Position numbers and translations under genes: made by a program. Below the pieces are notes generated by a model. That model ran no database searches, had not been told where the DNA came from, and saw only the letters and a list, made by a program, of their open reading frames with translations. Positions 26,614 through 34,951 of a stretch of 64,000 nt of DNA are shown one piece after another. The first letter of the stretch is position 1; the number at the start of each line of letters is the position of its first letter. Origin of the DNA: Geoglobus acetivorans (GTDB lineage: Archaea > Halobacteriota > Archaeoglobi > Archaeoglobales > Archaeoglobaceae); contig NZ_CP009552.1 in NCBI RefSeq assembly GCF_000789255.1, forward strand, positions 1,550,001 to 1,614,000, in the 5' to 3' direction.

Positions 26614-27488
26614 CTGTATATTTCAACCCCCTCGTTTTCTGTTCTCTCCCTGAACTTTTCCATCAGCATTTTAGTAACTTTTCCTGGCTTACCGTTACCA
26701 ACAGTCCTGCCATCTATATATGTTACGGGAGCTATTTCCGCAGCAGTACCGGTGACGAAAATCTCGTCAGCCGAATACAGGTCAAACAGTCCGATATTTG
26801 CCTCTCTGAAAGGAATTTCCAGCTCATTTATTAGTTCTATCACGACCTGTCTTGTTATGCCCTTCAGGTTATTCAGGGTTGGAGGAGTTGTAATCGTGCC
26901 GTTCTTAACGATGAAGATGTTGTCCCCGCTCCCCTCTGAGATGTATCCGTTGTGGTCAAGGAATATGGCCTCGTCTCCACCCTTGGCGTTTGCTTCGATC
27001 TTGGCAAGGATGTTGTTCAGATAGTTCAGGGACTTGATGTTTGGTGGCAGCGAATCGATTGCATTTCTTCTTATCGCCACTGTAATGGCTTTCAGGCCCT
27101 TCTCATACAAATCTCCGTAAAGCTTTCCCCAGGGTTTTGTTATAATTATCACGTTCGGGCTGGGACATTTTCTCGGATCCAGACCGAGGTCTCCGGCACC
27201 TCTCGTCACGATCGGCCTTATGTACGCATCTCTCAAATTGTTCCTTCTCAGCGTTTCGAGAATTGCCTCGGCAAACTCCTCCTTGCTCAGAGGAATTTTT
27301 AAATCAATGACTCTCGCACAGTCGTAAAGCCGGTCAATATGCTCATAGAGCTTGAAAACCTTTCCGTTATACGCTCTTATTCCCTCAAAAACTCCGTCCC
27401 CATACAGGAAACCGTGATCAAATACACTCACCTTTGCCTGACTTTCCGGGACAAATTCTCCATTCATGTAAACGAGCAACTCGCTCAT
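26610..27488 (-). CDS. ilvE: Branched-chain amino-acid aminotransferase
   Basis: The 292-residue PLP class IV enzyme has [31 protein letters not shown]-type N-terminal sequence and [11 protein letters not shown] with the PLP Lys just before it (IKSLNYL). The cofactor-binding EGSGDNIF lies near residue 193, and FVTGTAAEI near residue 250. It transfers amino groups to form valine, leucine and isoleucine. The ATG at 27488 follows GGGGGGTAG. It begins the three-gene amino-acid operon. Confidence 0.93.
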   Translation of the reverse strand: MSELLVYMNGEFVPESQAKVSVFDHGFLYGDGVFEGIRAYNGKVFKLYEHIDRLYDCARVIDLKIPLSKEEFAEAILETLRRNNLRDAYIRPIVTRGAGDLGLDPRKCPSPNVIIITKPWGKLYGDLYEKGLKAITVAIRRNAIDSLPPNIKSLNYLNNILAKIEANAKGGDEAIFLDHNGYISEGSGDNIFIVKNGTITTPPTLNNLKGITRQVVIELINELEIPFREANIGLFDLYSADEIFVTGTAAEIAPVTYIDGRTVGNGKPGKVTKMLMEKFRERTENEGVEIYR

Positions 27489-27693
27489 GCTACCCCCCGC
27501 CAACCTTGTCAGTATGTATCAAATAAATCTTTCGAATCCAGAGACACGGTATTTCTGTGGATTTCAATAGGCTCTAAACGAAGGGCCAAGCAGATAATTT
27601 GACAGGGGCATTCTGGATAATGTCGCCAGGTCTTTATTGTTCCGGCATCCCTGTAATCGCAATATATTAATGTCTTGCAAACAATAAATTACC

Positions 27694-28500
27694 ATGTTAA
27701 ATCTCCTCATTGATTTTGTGAGAGACCTTGCCAGAAAATATGAGATAGGCAAAGTCATACTTGTTTCTGATGCAGACATTGAATTCGACGATATTGAGGT
27801 TATAAAGGCTCCAAGAAGCTATATAGAGGCGGTTAAAAACACATTTGCAGTTACAAGTTCCTGTGGCCTGACGGAAAGCATAATGACGATTCCCGGAATA
27901 TCTGAATTCGTTGAGGCATATCTTGAGGCGAGGGGCTACGACTCGAAGGCCATAGTCTGTGTGTATCTTCCAAACCTCAAGGGAGCATTTGTTATAGATG
28001 GGGAGAGCAAGCTGAGCAGAATATTGAAAGAATGCTCGGAATACGTACATCCTGAGGCGCTGAGGTCTGCTCTTGGTGTTGCGCTCACAATTGCATTCAA
28101 GGGCAGGGAAGGAAAGAAAATCGGCACGGCATTCGTCATAGGGGACCCTGAAAATGTCCTGAGGAGGTCGAGGCAGATTGTCATCAACCCCTACGAGGGC
28201 CACCCTCCTGAAAAAAGGGACGTCAAAAATCCAGACAACTGGGAGAGTATTATGGAGTTTGCTCAGCTTGATGGAGTGTTCGTTCTCGACTCGAACGGAA
28301 TAATCCTTTCTGCTGGAAGGTATCTCGATATTGAAGGCGAGATATCTCTGAAATACGGTCTCGGTGGAAGGCACATTGCCTGTGCGTCAATAACCAAATC
28401 CACAAAAAGCATAGCGATTGTCGTGTCAGGCAGTGGAGGAGATATAACAATCTTCAAGGATGGGGAAGCTGTCATTGAAATACCGGTTTCAATGATGTAG
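27694..28500 (+). CDS. dacZ: Diadenylate cyclase DacZ (c-di-AMP synthase)
   Basis: The 268-residue protein has an alpha/beta N-terminal domain and a C-terminal DisA_N cyclase domain with DGVFVLDSNG near residue 190 and GGRHIACASITKSTKSIAIVVS near 225. These correspond to the DGA and RHR nucleotide-binding motifs, here DGV and GRHIA. It joins two ATP into cyclic di-AMP, which in archaea and bacteria is tied to potassium and osmotic balance. An AATATATTAATG TATA box lies about 25-30 bases upstream. The changed residues lower certainty of activity a little. Confidence 0.88.
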   Translation: MLNLLIDFVRDLARKYEIGKVILVSDADIEFDDIEVIKAPRSYIEAVKNTFAVTSSCGLTESIMTIPGISEFVEAYLEARGYDSKAIVCVYLPNLKGAFVIDGESKLSRILKECSEYVHPEALRSALGVALTIAFKGREGKKIGTAFVIGDPENVLRRSRQIVINPYEGHPPEKRDVKNPDNWESIMEFAQLDGVFVLDSNGIILSAGRYLDIEGEISLKYGLGGRHIACASITKSTKSIAIVVSGSGGDITIFKDGEAVIEIPVSMM

Positions 28501-28544
28501 CAAACCCACACAATACTTTTAATTTTATCAGCCGAGAATGAAAT

Positions 28545-29780
28545 ATGCTCAGGAATATTCCCTACAGGGACGATTATGTTGAGAGATATCTTTACTCCCA
28601 CGACATCTCCGCTCCACCATTGGTTTCAAGATTCTATAGAAAAGCTGATGGAATTTTTCAACCAGAGCATGAAGAAGACGTCGCTGAGATCTTAAAGCTG
28701 TCAAAAACCAGTAAAAAACCGGCGATCCCGAGAGGCTCTGCAACATCGGGATACGGTGGGGTAATTCCGGTTAAAGGTGGCTATGTTGTTGATTTCTCGA
28801 GAATGGATGGGTTTGAGATTGACGAGGAAAAAAAACTTCTCATTGCTGAGCCCGGTGCCGTGTGGTGGGATGTTGAGGAGAGGCTGAACAGAAAAGGCCT
28901 CACCCTCAGAGTTTACCCCACAAGTGCCCCATCATCTACGGTTGGGGGGTGGATTGCCCAGAACGGATATGGCGTGGGAAGCCTGAGATACGGCAGCATA
29001 GCCGAAAACGTTGAAAGGCTGAGAGTTGCGGACTTTGAAGGGATAAGGGAGACTGAGAAAGTAGAGTTCTACGCCGGGCTTGAAGGAACAACCGGCATAA
29101 TCACAAAAGCGTGGGTGAAGGTTAAGGATCTGGAAGATCTCAGATACTATGCTTTTCACGTGGATGCCGGCAGGGCCGCAAAGCTCGTCCATTCGGGAGA
29201 CCATTATTCAGCTTTATTTCTCAACAGAGAGTACGTGAAAATGAAAAATCAGGTTTTCGATGAGCAGATTCCTGAAAAAGATACTCTCATCATAGCCACG
29301 ACCGAAAGCATGGATGGCGATGAAGCCCTCGGCGAGGAGATATGGGAAACCAGATTTTACCCGATGAGGATTAAAAGGCTTGGGCCGGGAATAATTCCTG
29401 CTGAGGTGATTATACCAGAAAACAGACTTGGGGAATACCTTTCAAAAATATCCGGGTTCGGTGCGGGGAGTGAGGTGTGGTTCCTGAACAATGGCATGTG
29501 CTCTGTCCTCTCGTTCCTGCCTTACGACGAGAGGAAAACAGGATATGCTCTGAAATGGAGGCTCAGTATCAGGGCGCTGAAAATAGCGAAAAAACTAGGT
29601 GGAAAAAGCTACTCTTCGGGTCTTTACCTCAGCAAAGAATCCCCTGTGATCTACGCATTGTTTGACGAATTGAGGAGGTACAAGAAGAAAATAGACCCTG
29701 AAAATCTCCTCAACCCTTTAAAGGTTTTTCCTGAAGGATACATGCCCCTCATTATGACCCTTGCGGAGGTGTTTTCGTGA
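28545..29780 (+). CDS. FAD-linked oxidase, D-lactate/glycolate dehydrogenase type (GlcD-like)
   Basis: The 411-residue protein has the PCMH-type FAD domain, with IPRGSATSGYGGVIPVKGGYVVDFSRM near residue 60 and APSSTVGGWIAQNGYGVGSLRYG near 130. An FAD-oxidase C-terminal domain ends in IDPENLLNPLKVFPEGY. It overlaps by 4 bases a gene for a two-cluster iron-sulfur subunit. Together they form a lactate- or glycolate-oxidising dehydrogenase at the membrane feeding the electron transport chain. Substrate is inferred. Confidence 0.85.
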   Translation: MLRNIPYRDDYVERYLYSHDISAPPLVSRFYRKADGIFQPEHEEDVAEILKLSKTSKKPAIPRGSATSGYGGVIPVKGGYVVDFSRMDGFEIDEEKKLLIAEPGAVWWDVEERLNRKGLTLRVYPTSAPSSTVGGWIAQNGYGVGSLRYGSIAENVERLRVADFEGIRETEKVEFYAGLEGTTGIITKAWVKVKDLEDLRYYAFHVDAGRAAKLVHSGDHYSALFLNREYVKMKNQVFDEQIPEKDTLIIATTESMDGDEALGEEIWETRFYPMRIKRLGPGIIPAEVIIPENRLGEYLSKISGFGAGSEVWFLNNGMCSVLSFLPYDERKTGYALKWRLSIRALKIAKKLGGKSYSSGLYLSKESPVIYALFDELRRYKKKIDPENLLNPLKVFPEGYMPLIMTLAEVFS

Positions 29781-30952
29781 AAATCACAGGCAGACTCATA
29801 GAGGATGAGGCTTTTGTCTGCGTTCAGTGCCATTACTGCAGAGTCTGTCCCGCATATCAGGCGATAAAGTGGGAGAGCGTTTCGCCGAGGGGAAGGATCT
29901 ACCTGCTCAGAGGGGTGCTGAAAGGGGAGATTGATCCTGACAGCACTGCTGTTGAGGATTTTTACAGATGCACCACCTGTGGGGCCTGCGAGACAGTATG
30001 TCAAACATCCATTCCTCTCGTGGATGTGCTGGAGATGGCAAGAGCCGAGTTTGTTAAAGCTGGAAAAGCTCCACTGCCGGTTCACAAAAAGCTCAGAGAT
30101 GTGGCCGAAAAGAACTGGAATCCATACGGTGAGGAAAGGGGAGAGCGAGCCAGATGGGCCTCAAAATACAGCTTTAAAGATAAATCTGACACCATCTACT
30201 TTGCAGGCTGTACCGCAAGCTACAGAATGCATGAACTTGCAGAAAATACTGTGGAGTTTCTCTTTAAAATGAATGTTGATTTTACGTATGCTGGAGAGGA
30301 TGAATACTGCTGCGGTTCGCCCTTTTTGAGAACCGGTCAGAGAGAGCTTGCTTACGAGTTTTTCAGGAAAAACTACGAGGAATGGAAGAAGAGAGGCGTT
30401 AAAAGGATACTTGCCACATGTTCGGGATGTTACAGAACTCTGAAAAGAGATTATCCGAAAATAGCTGAAGAACTCGGATATGAATGGGACTTTGAGGTCA
30501 TGCACACCTCTCAGTTAATACATGACCTTGTAATGGCAGGAAAGGTCGTGTTTGAAAAGAAAGACGAGAAGGTCACCTATCACGATCCGTGCCATCTTGG
30601 CAGGCACATGGGCGTTTACGAGGTGCCAAGACTGGTTTTGCAGGAGATGGGGCTTGAAATTGTTGAGATGGAACACAACAGAGAGAATGCGCTGTGCTGT
30701 GGGGCAGGGGGTGGAGTCAAATCACAGTTCAAAGACCTTGCAAACGATATTGGGGAGAGAAGAATCGAGGAGGCTCTTGAAACAGGAGCAGAGTATATTG
30801 TGTCCTGCTGCCCGTTCTGCAAGCTTCACCTGAATCAGACAGGCGAGGGGCGGATTGTGGTTGTAGATCTCGTGGAGCTTGCGAATAAAAGAACAAAAAG
30901 TTTAAATAATGGCGTGGAAAAGGAGAAGGAACAGCAAACCAGGAGGAGTTGA
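29777..30952 (+). CDS. Iron-sulfur subunit with two CCG domains (GlcF/LldE/HdrD-like)
   Basis: The 391-residue protein has two N-terminal ferredoxin motifs (CVQCHYCRVCPAY near residue 15 and CTTCGACETVCQ near 65). Two CCG domains follow, with CCGSPFLRTG near residue 178 and CCGAGGGVKSQF near 305. CCG domains bind special Fe-S clusters or catalytic sites in HdrB/D and GlcF. Its coupling to the FAD oxidase indicates it takes the electrons from the flavin. The last residues are charged, and the SpoVG-like start follows at once. Confidence 0.85.
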   Translation: MKITGRLIEDEAFVCVQCHYCRVCPAYQAIKWESVSPRGRIYLLRGVLKGEIDPDSTAVEDFYRCTTCGACETVCQTSIPLVDVLEMARAEFVKAGKAPLPVHKKLRDVAEKNWNPYGEERGERARWASKYSFKDKSDTIYFAGCTASYRMHELAENTVEFLFKMNVDFTYAGEDEYCCGSPFLRTGQRELAYEFFRKNYEEWKKRGVKRILATCSGCYRTLKRDYPKIAEELGYEWDFEVMHTSQLIHDLVMAGKVVFEKKDEKVTYHDPCHLGRHMGVYEVPRLVLQEMGLEIVEMEHNRENALCCGAGGGVKSQFKDLANDIGERRIEEALETGAEYIVSCCPFCKLHLNQTGEGRIVVVDLVELANKRTKSLNNGVEKEKEQQTRRS

Positions 30953-30954
30953 AG

Positions 30955-31212
30955 TTGGTAGAAATAACGGAAGTTAGAATATACAAATCGAAAGGAGAAG
31001 GGGCCGTTAAGGCCTATGCATCTGTAAGTCTGGATGGAGAGTTTGTGGTTAAGGGCCTGAAAGTTATTGAGGGCGAAAACGGGCTCTGGGTAAGCATGCC
31101 GAGCAGGAAGGGTAAGGATGGCAGCTATCAGGACATCTTTCACCCGACCAGCAGAGAGGCGAGAGACAAAATTGTTAATGCCGTGATGGAGGCATACAAC
31201 AATCTTGAGTGA
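30955..31212 (+). CDS. spoVG: SpoVG-family protein
   Basis: The 85-residue protein reads almost entirely as SpoVG: EITEVRIYKSKGEGAVKAYASV-type opening, GLKVIEGENGLWVSMPSRK in the middle and FHPTSREARDKI at the end. In bacteria SpoVG is a small DNA/RNA-binding regulator. It starts at TTG 30955 with GGAGG eight bases upstream; a TTG at 30949 is too close to that site. Here it follows the oxidase operon. Its role in an archaeon is unknown to me. Confidence 0.8.
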   Translation: MVEITEVRIYKSKGEGAVKAYASVSLDGEFVVKGLKVIEGENGLWVSMPSRKGKDGSYQDIFHPTSREARDKIVNAVMEAYNNLE

Positions 31213-31313
31213 ATGGTGCCGGGGTTTCCGGAATTTTTAAACATCAAGCTTTTATTTTAATTCGGTTTTGTTTCTTCAGTTCTCTGCTGCAAACAGTTCC
31301 GTCTGGGCTAAGC

Positions 31314-31341
31314 TTTTATATTTCTCCGGGTATTTATACCC
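31314..31341 (+). promoter_or_regulatory. TATA box and dyad operator before nikR
   Basis: TTTATATT at about 31314-31321 is followed by GGGTATTTATACCC at 31328-31341, a six-base inverted repeat with a two-base centre that ends one base before the nikR ATG. A protein bound there would block initiation, so autoregulation by NikR or another repressor is plausible. It does not match the GTATGA half-site known for enterobacterial NikR. Confidence 0.45.
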
Positions 31342-31342
31342 C

Positions 31343-31756
31343 ATGGAGGAGAACATCACCAGAATTGGTGTCAGTCTGCCCCGCAACCTGCTTGAGGAAT
31401 TTGATTCAATAATCCTGAACAGAGGATATTCTTCAAGAAGTGAGGCAATAAGAGATGCCATAAGGAATTACATCCTCGAGTACAAGTGGATGGAAAGGGA
31501 GGAAGGCGAGGCTGTCGGGGTGGTCAACATCCTGTACAACCACAGTGTGAAGGGCATAAACGATGCAATTGTTGCTCTTCAGCACGACTTCCATGAACTA
31601 ATAACCAGCTCGATCCACATTCACCTCAGCCACGAAATGTGCCTGGAGATGGTCATGGTTAGGGGTGACATGAGCGACATAAAGCGGCTTGTGGACAGGG
31701 TTTCATCAACAAGGGGAGTGATAAACGTCAAGCTGATTACTGCCCTGAAAGAATGA
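31343..31756 (+). CDS. nikR: Nickel-responsive ribbon-helix-helix regulator NikR
   Basis: The 137-residue protein has an N-terminal ribbon-helix-helix ([18 protein letters not shown]) and a C-terminal ACT-like nickel domain. The nickel ligands are visible: a His eleven residues before HIH, both His of HIH, and Cys six residues after, giving the H-x10-H-x-H-x5-C spacing of NikR. It probably represses nickel uptake or hydrogenase-related genes. The downstream DMT-family transporter gene begins 6 bases after its stop. The ATG at 31343 is used; upstream codons lie in the promoter. Confidence 0.92.
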   Translation: MEENITRIGVSLPRNLLEEFDSIILNRGYSSRSEAIRDAIRNYILEYKWMEREEGEAVGVVNILYNHSVKGINDAIVALQHDFHELITSSIHIHLSHEMCLEMVMVRGDMSDIKRLVDRVSSTRGVINVKLITALKE

Positions 31757-31762
31757 TGGAGA

Positions 31763-32569
31763 ATGATTGATCTGATTTTGATCGCTCTGCTTTTCAGCCT
31801 TCATCAGATCTGCATAAAGAAAGGAGTCTCTTATGGTGACGCAAACTACGGGGCATTCATAAGCCTTCTCACGACCTCAGTAATCTTTACGATCCTCTCG
31901 TACAACAGAGTTGTTTTTAACTGGCTTTTTATCGGAGTTATGGTTGTAGCGGGCTTACTGCACTTTTTCATAGCAAGGGTGGCGTTTTACAATGCCATCA
32001 GCAGGATTGGGGCCAACAGTGCGGGCAGCCTTTCTGCCACCAGGGTCTTCTTTGCCTCGCTCATAGGCATAATGCTGGGAGAGAACATCACATTCAAGGT
32101 ATTCATGATGTCCGCACTGATATTCATGGGGATCTGGCTCATATCCTCTCCGGCAGGAGTCAGGGATCGAAGAGGCATTGTTCTTGCAGTTCTTACAGGA
32201 TTCATCACCGCTCTGTCTTCGGGTGTCGTGAAATACGGAATGCAAATACGTCCGGACCCTGTTTTTGGGAGCGCAGTTGGATATGTGGCATCCACCGCAA
32301 TCCTGCCTTCCGTTTTCAGGTTTGAACGGAAGGGCGGGGAGAGGTACTTCATTCTGGCGGGAATTTTTGTGGGTGCGGGGCACTATCTGAGATACAGGGC
32401 GCTGATAAGCTACCCCGTGAGTGTTGTTGAGCCGTTTCTCAGTGTTTATCCACTTTTCACACTTATCCTTACTGGTCTGGTTTTCAGAAACATTGAGAAG
32501 GTCAGCAGAAACATCGTAATGGGTTCGCTGCTCATAATACTGGGAATCGAAAGCTATTATCTGCTATGA
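31763..32569 (+). CDS. EamA/DMT-family membrane transporter
   Basis: The 268-residue protein has about ten transmembrane segments arranged as two repeats of five, as in the drug/metabolite transporter family. A repeat join near residue 135 (GIVLAVLTGFITALSSGVVKYG) supports this. It follows nikR closely with a GGAGA Shine-Dalgarno, so the two may be cotranscribed. A metal or metabolite substrate cannot be read from sequence. It overlaps the convergent phospholipid synthase gene by 13 bases. Confidence 0.75.
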   Translation: MIDLILIALLFSLHQICIKKGVSYGDANYGAFISLLTTSVIFTILSYNRVVFNWLFIGVMVVAGLLHFFIARVAFYNAISRIGANSAGSLSATRVFFASLIGIMLGENITFKVFMMSALIFMGIWLISSPAGVRDRRGIVLAVLTGFITALSSGVVKYGMQIRPDPVFGSAVGYVASTAILPSVFRFERKGGERYFILAGIFVGAGHYLRYRALISYPVSVVEPFLSVYPLFTLILTGLVFRNIEKVSRNIVMGSLLIILGIESYYLL

Positions 32570-33114
32570 GAATAGGTGTGGTATATCCTCTGAACTGCGG
32601 TTATGTGGGCAAGAATGGCTATCAGGAGGAGAGCATGGTAAACGTATCCCGTTAGAAGGCCGATAATCAGTATTATAGTCCTCTCACCTCTTTCCGCAAT
32701 TCCAACATCGCATTTTTCTATTATCGCCTCGGCCCTCGCTCTGGTGTAACTCACGAGCAGCGCCCCTGCCATGGCTATCGTGGCGAGCAAAATGTGTCCG
32801 GAGTAAACTCCTGCCCCAATAATGATGGCGATATCGACATATCTGTCGAGAACGGAATCCAGAAATCCACCGAACTCTGTCTTGAGATTTTCGTTTCTTG
32901 CAAGGGCTCCATCGAGAGCGTCCATTAAACCGCTCAGTATCAAAAAGAACACACCGGGAAAACGCATGCCATAAACCAGCAGCAATGCTGATGTGATGCC
33001 GAACAGGAAACCCAGTACAGAAAGGTGATTTGGACGAATGCCGAGAGTGCTTAACCGTCCTGTTAAAAAGCCAAGCTTCGGGGTCAGACCAGCTTTATAT
33101 CTGCTTAACATCAA
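32557..33114 (-). CDS. CDP-alcohol phosphatidyltransferase, archaetidylinositol-phosphate synthase type
   Basis: The 185-residue membrane protein has the CDP-alcohol phosphotransferase signature near residues 65-90: DALDGALAR, then GGFLDSVLDRYVD, giving D-x2-DG-x2-AR-x8-G-x3-D-x3-D. It joins CDP-archaeol to an alcohol phosphate, most likely inositol phosphate for archaetidylinositol. About five to six transmembrane helices are seen. Its start overlaps the HTH regulator gene by 20 bases. Confidence 0.85.
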   Translation of the reverse strand: MMLSRYKAGLTPKLGFLTGRLSTLGIRPNHLSVLGFLFGITSALLLVYGMRFPGVFFLILSGLMDALDGALARNENLKTEFGGFLDSVLDRYVDIAIIIGAGVYSGHILLATIAMAGALLVSYTRARAEAIIEKCDVGIAERGERTIILIIGLLTGYVYHALLLIAILAHITAVQRIYHTYSHSR

Positions 33115-33403
33115 CCTCCCTTCTGAATATGCTGCAAATCTCGCACAGCAAGGAGGACTTCTCCTCTTCGGTCATCGTGCCTTCCTCGATAGCATCGGCA
33201 ATTTCCTTTATCTTGCTCTTGATGTACTCGTTTTCAGCCACCCCCCTTTTTCTGTGAACGTACTGGCTTACCGCCGAAACGGTGATTCCCAGCATTTTTG
33301 CCACGTCTTTCTTTTTGTGTCCTCGCCCCACGAGTTCTCTCGCAAGCTCTCCTCTGATTGCAGGGACTATCTTTGAGGCATAGAGTTCGCATGGTGTTTT
33401 CAT
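33095..33403 (-). CDS. Small HTH (Xre-like) transcription regulator
   Basis: The 102-residue protein has a helix-turn-helix at about residues 28-50 (KKKDVAKMLGITVSAVSQYV) and a charged helical C-terminus with two Cys. It resembles the archaeal predicted transcription regulators with an IVPAIRGELARELV opening. It lies just upstream of the phospholipid synthase. The second of two ATG codons is chosen. An AT-rich TTAAATATT TATA-like box lies about 25 bases before it. Confidence 0.72.
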   Translation of the reverse strand: MKTPCELYASKIVPAIRGELARELVGRGHKKKDVAKMLGITVSAVSQYVHRKRGVAENEYIKSKIKEIADAIEEGTMTEEEKSSLLCEICSIFRREVDVKQI

Positions 33404-33406
33404 CAC

Positions 33407-33769
33407 TGGAATTAAACGCCGATAATATTTAAGATTTTATCAATTTTATCCTGTTGAGGTGAAAAAAACAGGATACGCTTAAATCTTGCATGTTTGCCTT
33501 TTGCAGAAGATTTCAGACCATCCATTGCATTGCAGCACCCCGTATCAAACAGGATTTGACGATGTGTTTGGGCGTAATTAAACCACAGACAACGGTGCAG
33601 CTTGCATGGGGATGGGACTCGATCAGTGGAGTGGCAAATCTGAACCTGTGGACAGTGCTGCCCCAATTGAAAATTAGAATTCCGTCTTCTCAATTTTTCT
33701 GCCCGTACTCCTGAATATGGCCAGAGCCATGCAAAAGCTTAAATAAATCCAGAATCAAGTTATTCCCAA
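33407..33769 (+). other. 363-base intergenic region without a supported gene
   Basis: Divergent region between the HTH regulator and the PhoU/TrkA-C gene. It contains a TATA-like TTAAATATT for the minus-strand gene near 33427-33435, the hairpin at 33447-33475, and a TTAAATAAATC TATA box near 33738-33748 for the plus-strand gene. The open frames present on both strands have poor composition and no motifs. An unannotated small RNA is possible in 33480-33720, but I see no structure that I can name. Confidence 0.5.
33447..33475. repeat. 9-bp perfect inverted repeat (hairpin)
   Basis: TATCCTGTT and AACAGGATA flank an 11-base loop. AACAGGAT recurs as a direct copy near 33547. The position about 45 bases before the HTH gene start suits an operator; a stem in an RNA is the alternative. 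Confidence 0.55.
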
Positions 33770-34951
33770 ATGCCCAAAACCGTAAAGGAGTTGCTTGTAG
33801 AAATTAAAGACACCACCGAGCTGATGGTTGACCTGGCATATTCCGCTATTCTGTTCGATAACGAAGATATTGCCGAGGAGGTTCTTGATCTCGAAGGAAA
33901 AATAAGTGATCTGATCAGACAGCTCAGGGTAGTTTCAATTCTTGCAGGGAGAAGGGCAGAGGAGGCAGAACTGGTTTCGTCTGTCCTGCACATAGCTTCA
34001 GCCGCACAGAAAATCGGTGAATCTGCAGGTGATATTGCTACTCTGGTTTTGAGGGGTTTCAAGCTACCCAAGGAAATGGTCAACGAAATCCTTCTGGAAA
34101 GCGAGGAAACCCTCGTCAGGGCTGTGGTCTCCGAGGACTCGGAAATAGCAGACAGAACACTCGGAGAAATACGGCTTCACAGCATTACCGGCATGAAAGT
34201 GATAGCCATAAAAAGGGGGTTTGACTGGATATTTGACCCGGACAGAGATGTGAAAATAAGGAGAGGAGATGTGCTTTTTGCAAGAGGCGACATTTCAGGA
34301 GTTAAGGACTTTTTCAGACTTGCAAGCAACAAGGAGATTCACATGGAAAGCTCTGAAATCAAGGATAAGCGTCTCGAAAAAACCGTGAGCATTCTGATCG
34401 AGATAAAGGATCTCTCCGAACTGTCTGTGGATCTGGGGTACTCGTCCATAATCTTCTACAATGAGGACATAGCTCAGGAGGTGTACTATCTTGAAGAGAA
34501 GATAGACAATCTGAAGATGGAATTACTGAAGTGGACCCTTCAGGCAGCGAAAAATGCAGAAGGTGATGACGAAATAAAGATTCTGATGTCCCTCATAGAA
34601 ATTGCATACTCTTCGGAGGTTATTGCAGATGCCGCAAAGGATATCGCCGGAATTGTCGTCAATCAGCTTGAAATACACCCGATTTTCAAAACCGCAATGC
34701 TTGAAAGTGATGAGATTATAGCGGTTGTTGAGGTTCTTAAAGGCTGCGAGCTTGATGGAAAGACCCTCGGAGAGGCAAGAGTTGAAACCAACACTGGAAT
34801 GCACGTGCTTGCAATTAAAAGAGGCAACAGATGGATAACGAAGCCAAGAGCATCAACAAAAATTGAGGCGGGAGACCTGCTCTTTGTAAAGGGTCCAAAA
34901 GAAGGAGAAAAGGCACTCACGCAACTCTGCTCTATCTCACTGCCTGCATGA
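33770..34951 (+). CDS. Tandem-duplicated PhoU-like plus TrkA-C protein
   Basis: The 393-residue protein is an internal duplication. Residues 1-200 and 205-393 each hold a helical PhoU-like segment (TTELMVDLAYSAILFDNEDIAEE versus LSELSVDLGYSSIIFYNEDIAQE) followed by a TrkA-C domain (GMKVIAIKRG.DW versus GMHVLAIKRGNRW). TrkA-C domains bind small ligands, in bacteria including c-di-AMP, and regulate potassium or other ion channels. No transporter is attached, so it is probably a soluble regulatory partner. The window also encodes DacZ, which makes a c-di-AMP link tempting but unproven. Confidence 0.82.
   Translation: MPKTVKELLVEIKDTTELMVDLAYSAILFDNEDIAEEVLDLEGKISDLIRQLRVVSILAGRRAEEAELVSSVLHIASAAQKIGESAGDIATLVLRGFKLPKEMVNEILLESEETLVRAVVSEDSEIADRTLGEIRLHSITGMKVIAIKRGFDWIFDPDRDVKIRRGDVLFARGDISGVKDFFRLASNKEIHMESSEIKDKRLEKTVSILIEIKDLSELSVDLGYSSIIFYNEDIAQEVYYLEEKIDNLKMELLKWTLQAAKNAEGDDEIKILMSLIEIAYSSEVIADAAKDIAGIVVNQLEIHPIFKTAMLESDEIIAVVEVLKGCELDGKTLGEARVETNTGMHVLAIKRGNRWITKPRASTKIEAGDLLFVKGPKEGEKALTQLCSISLPA

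Noticed and set aside
33412-33714. Open frames of 93 and 74 codons in the divergent region
   Set aside because: Both have unlikely composition (many Cys, His and Gln), no Shine-Dalgarno and no homology pattern. The region is described as intergenic.
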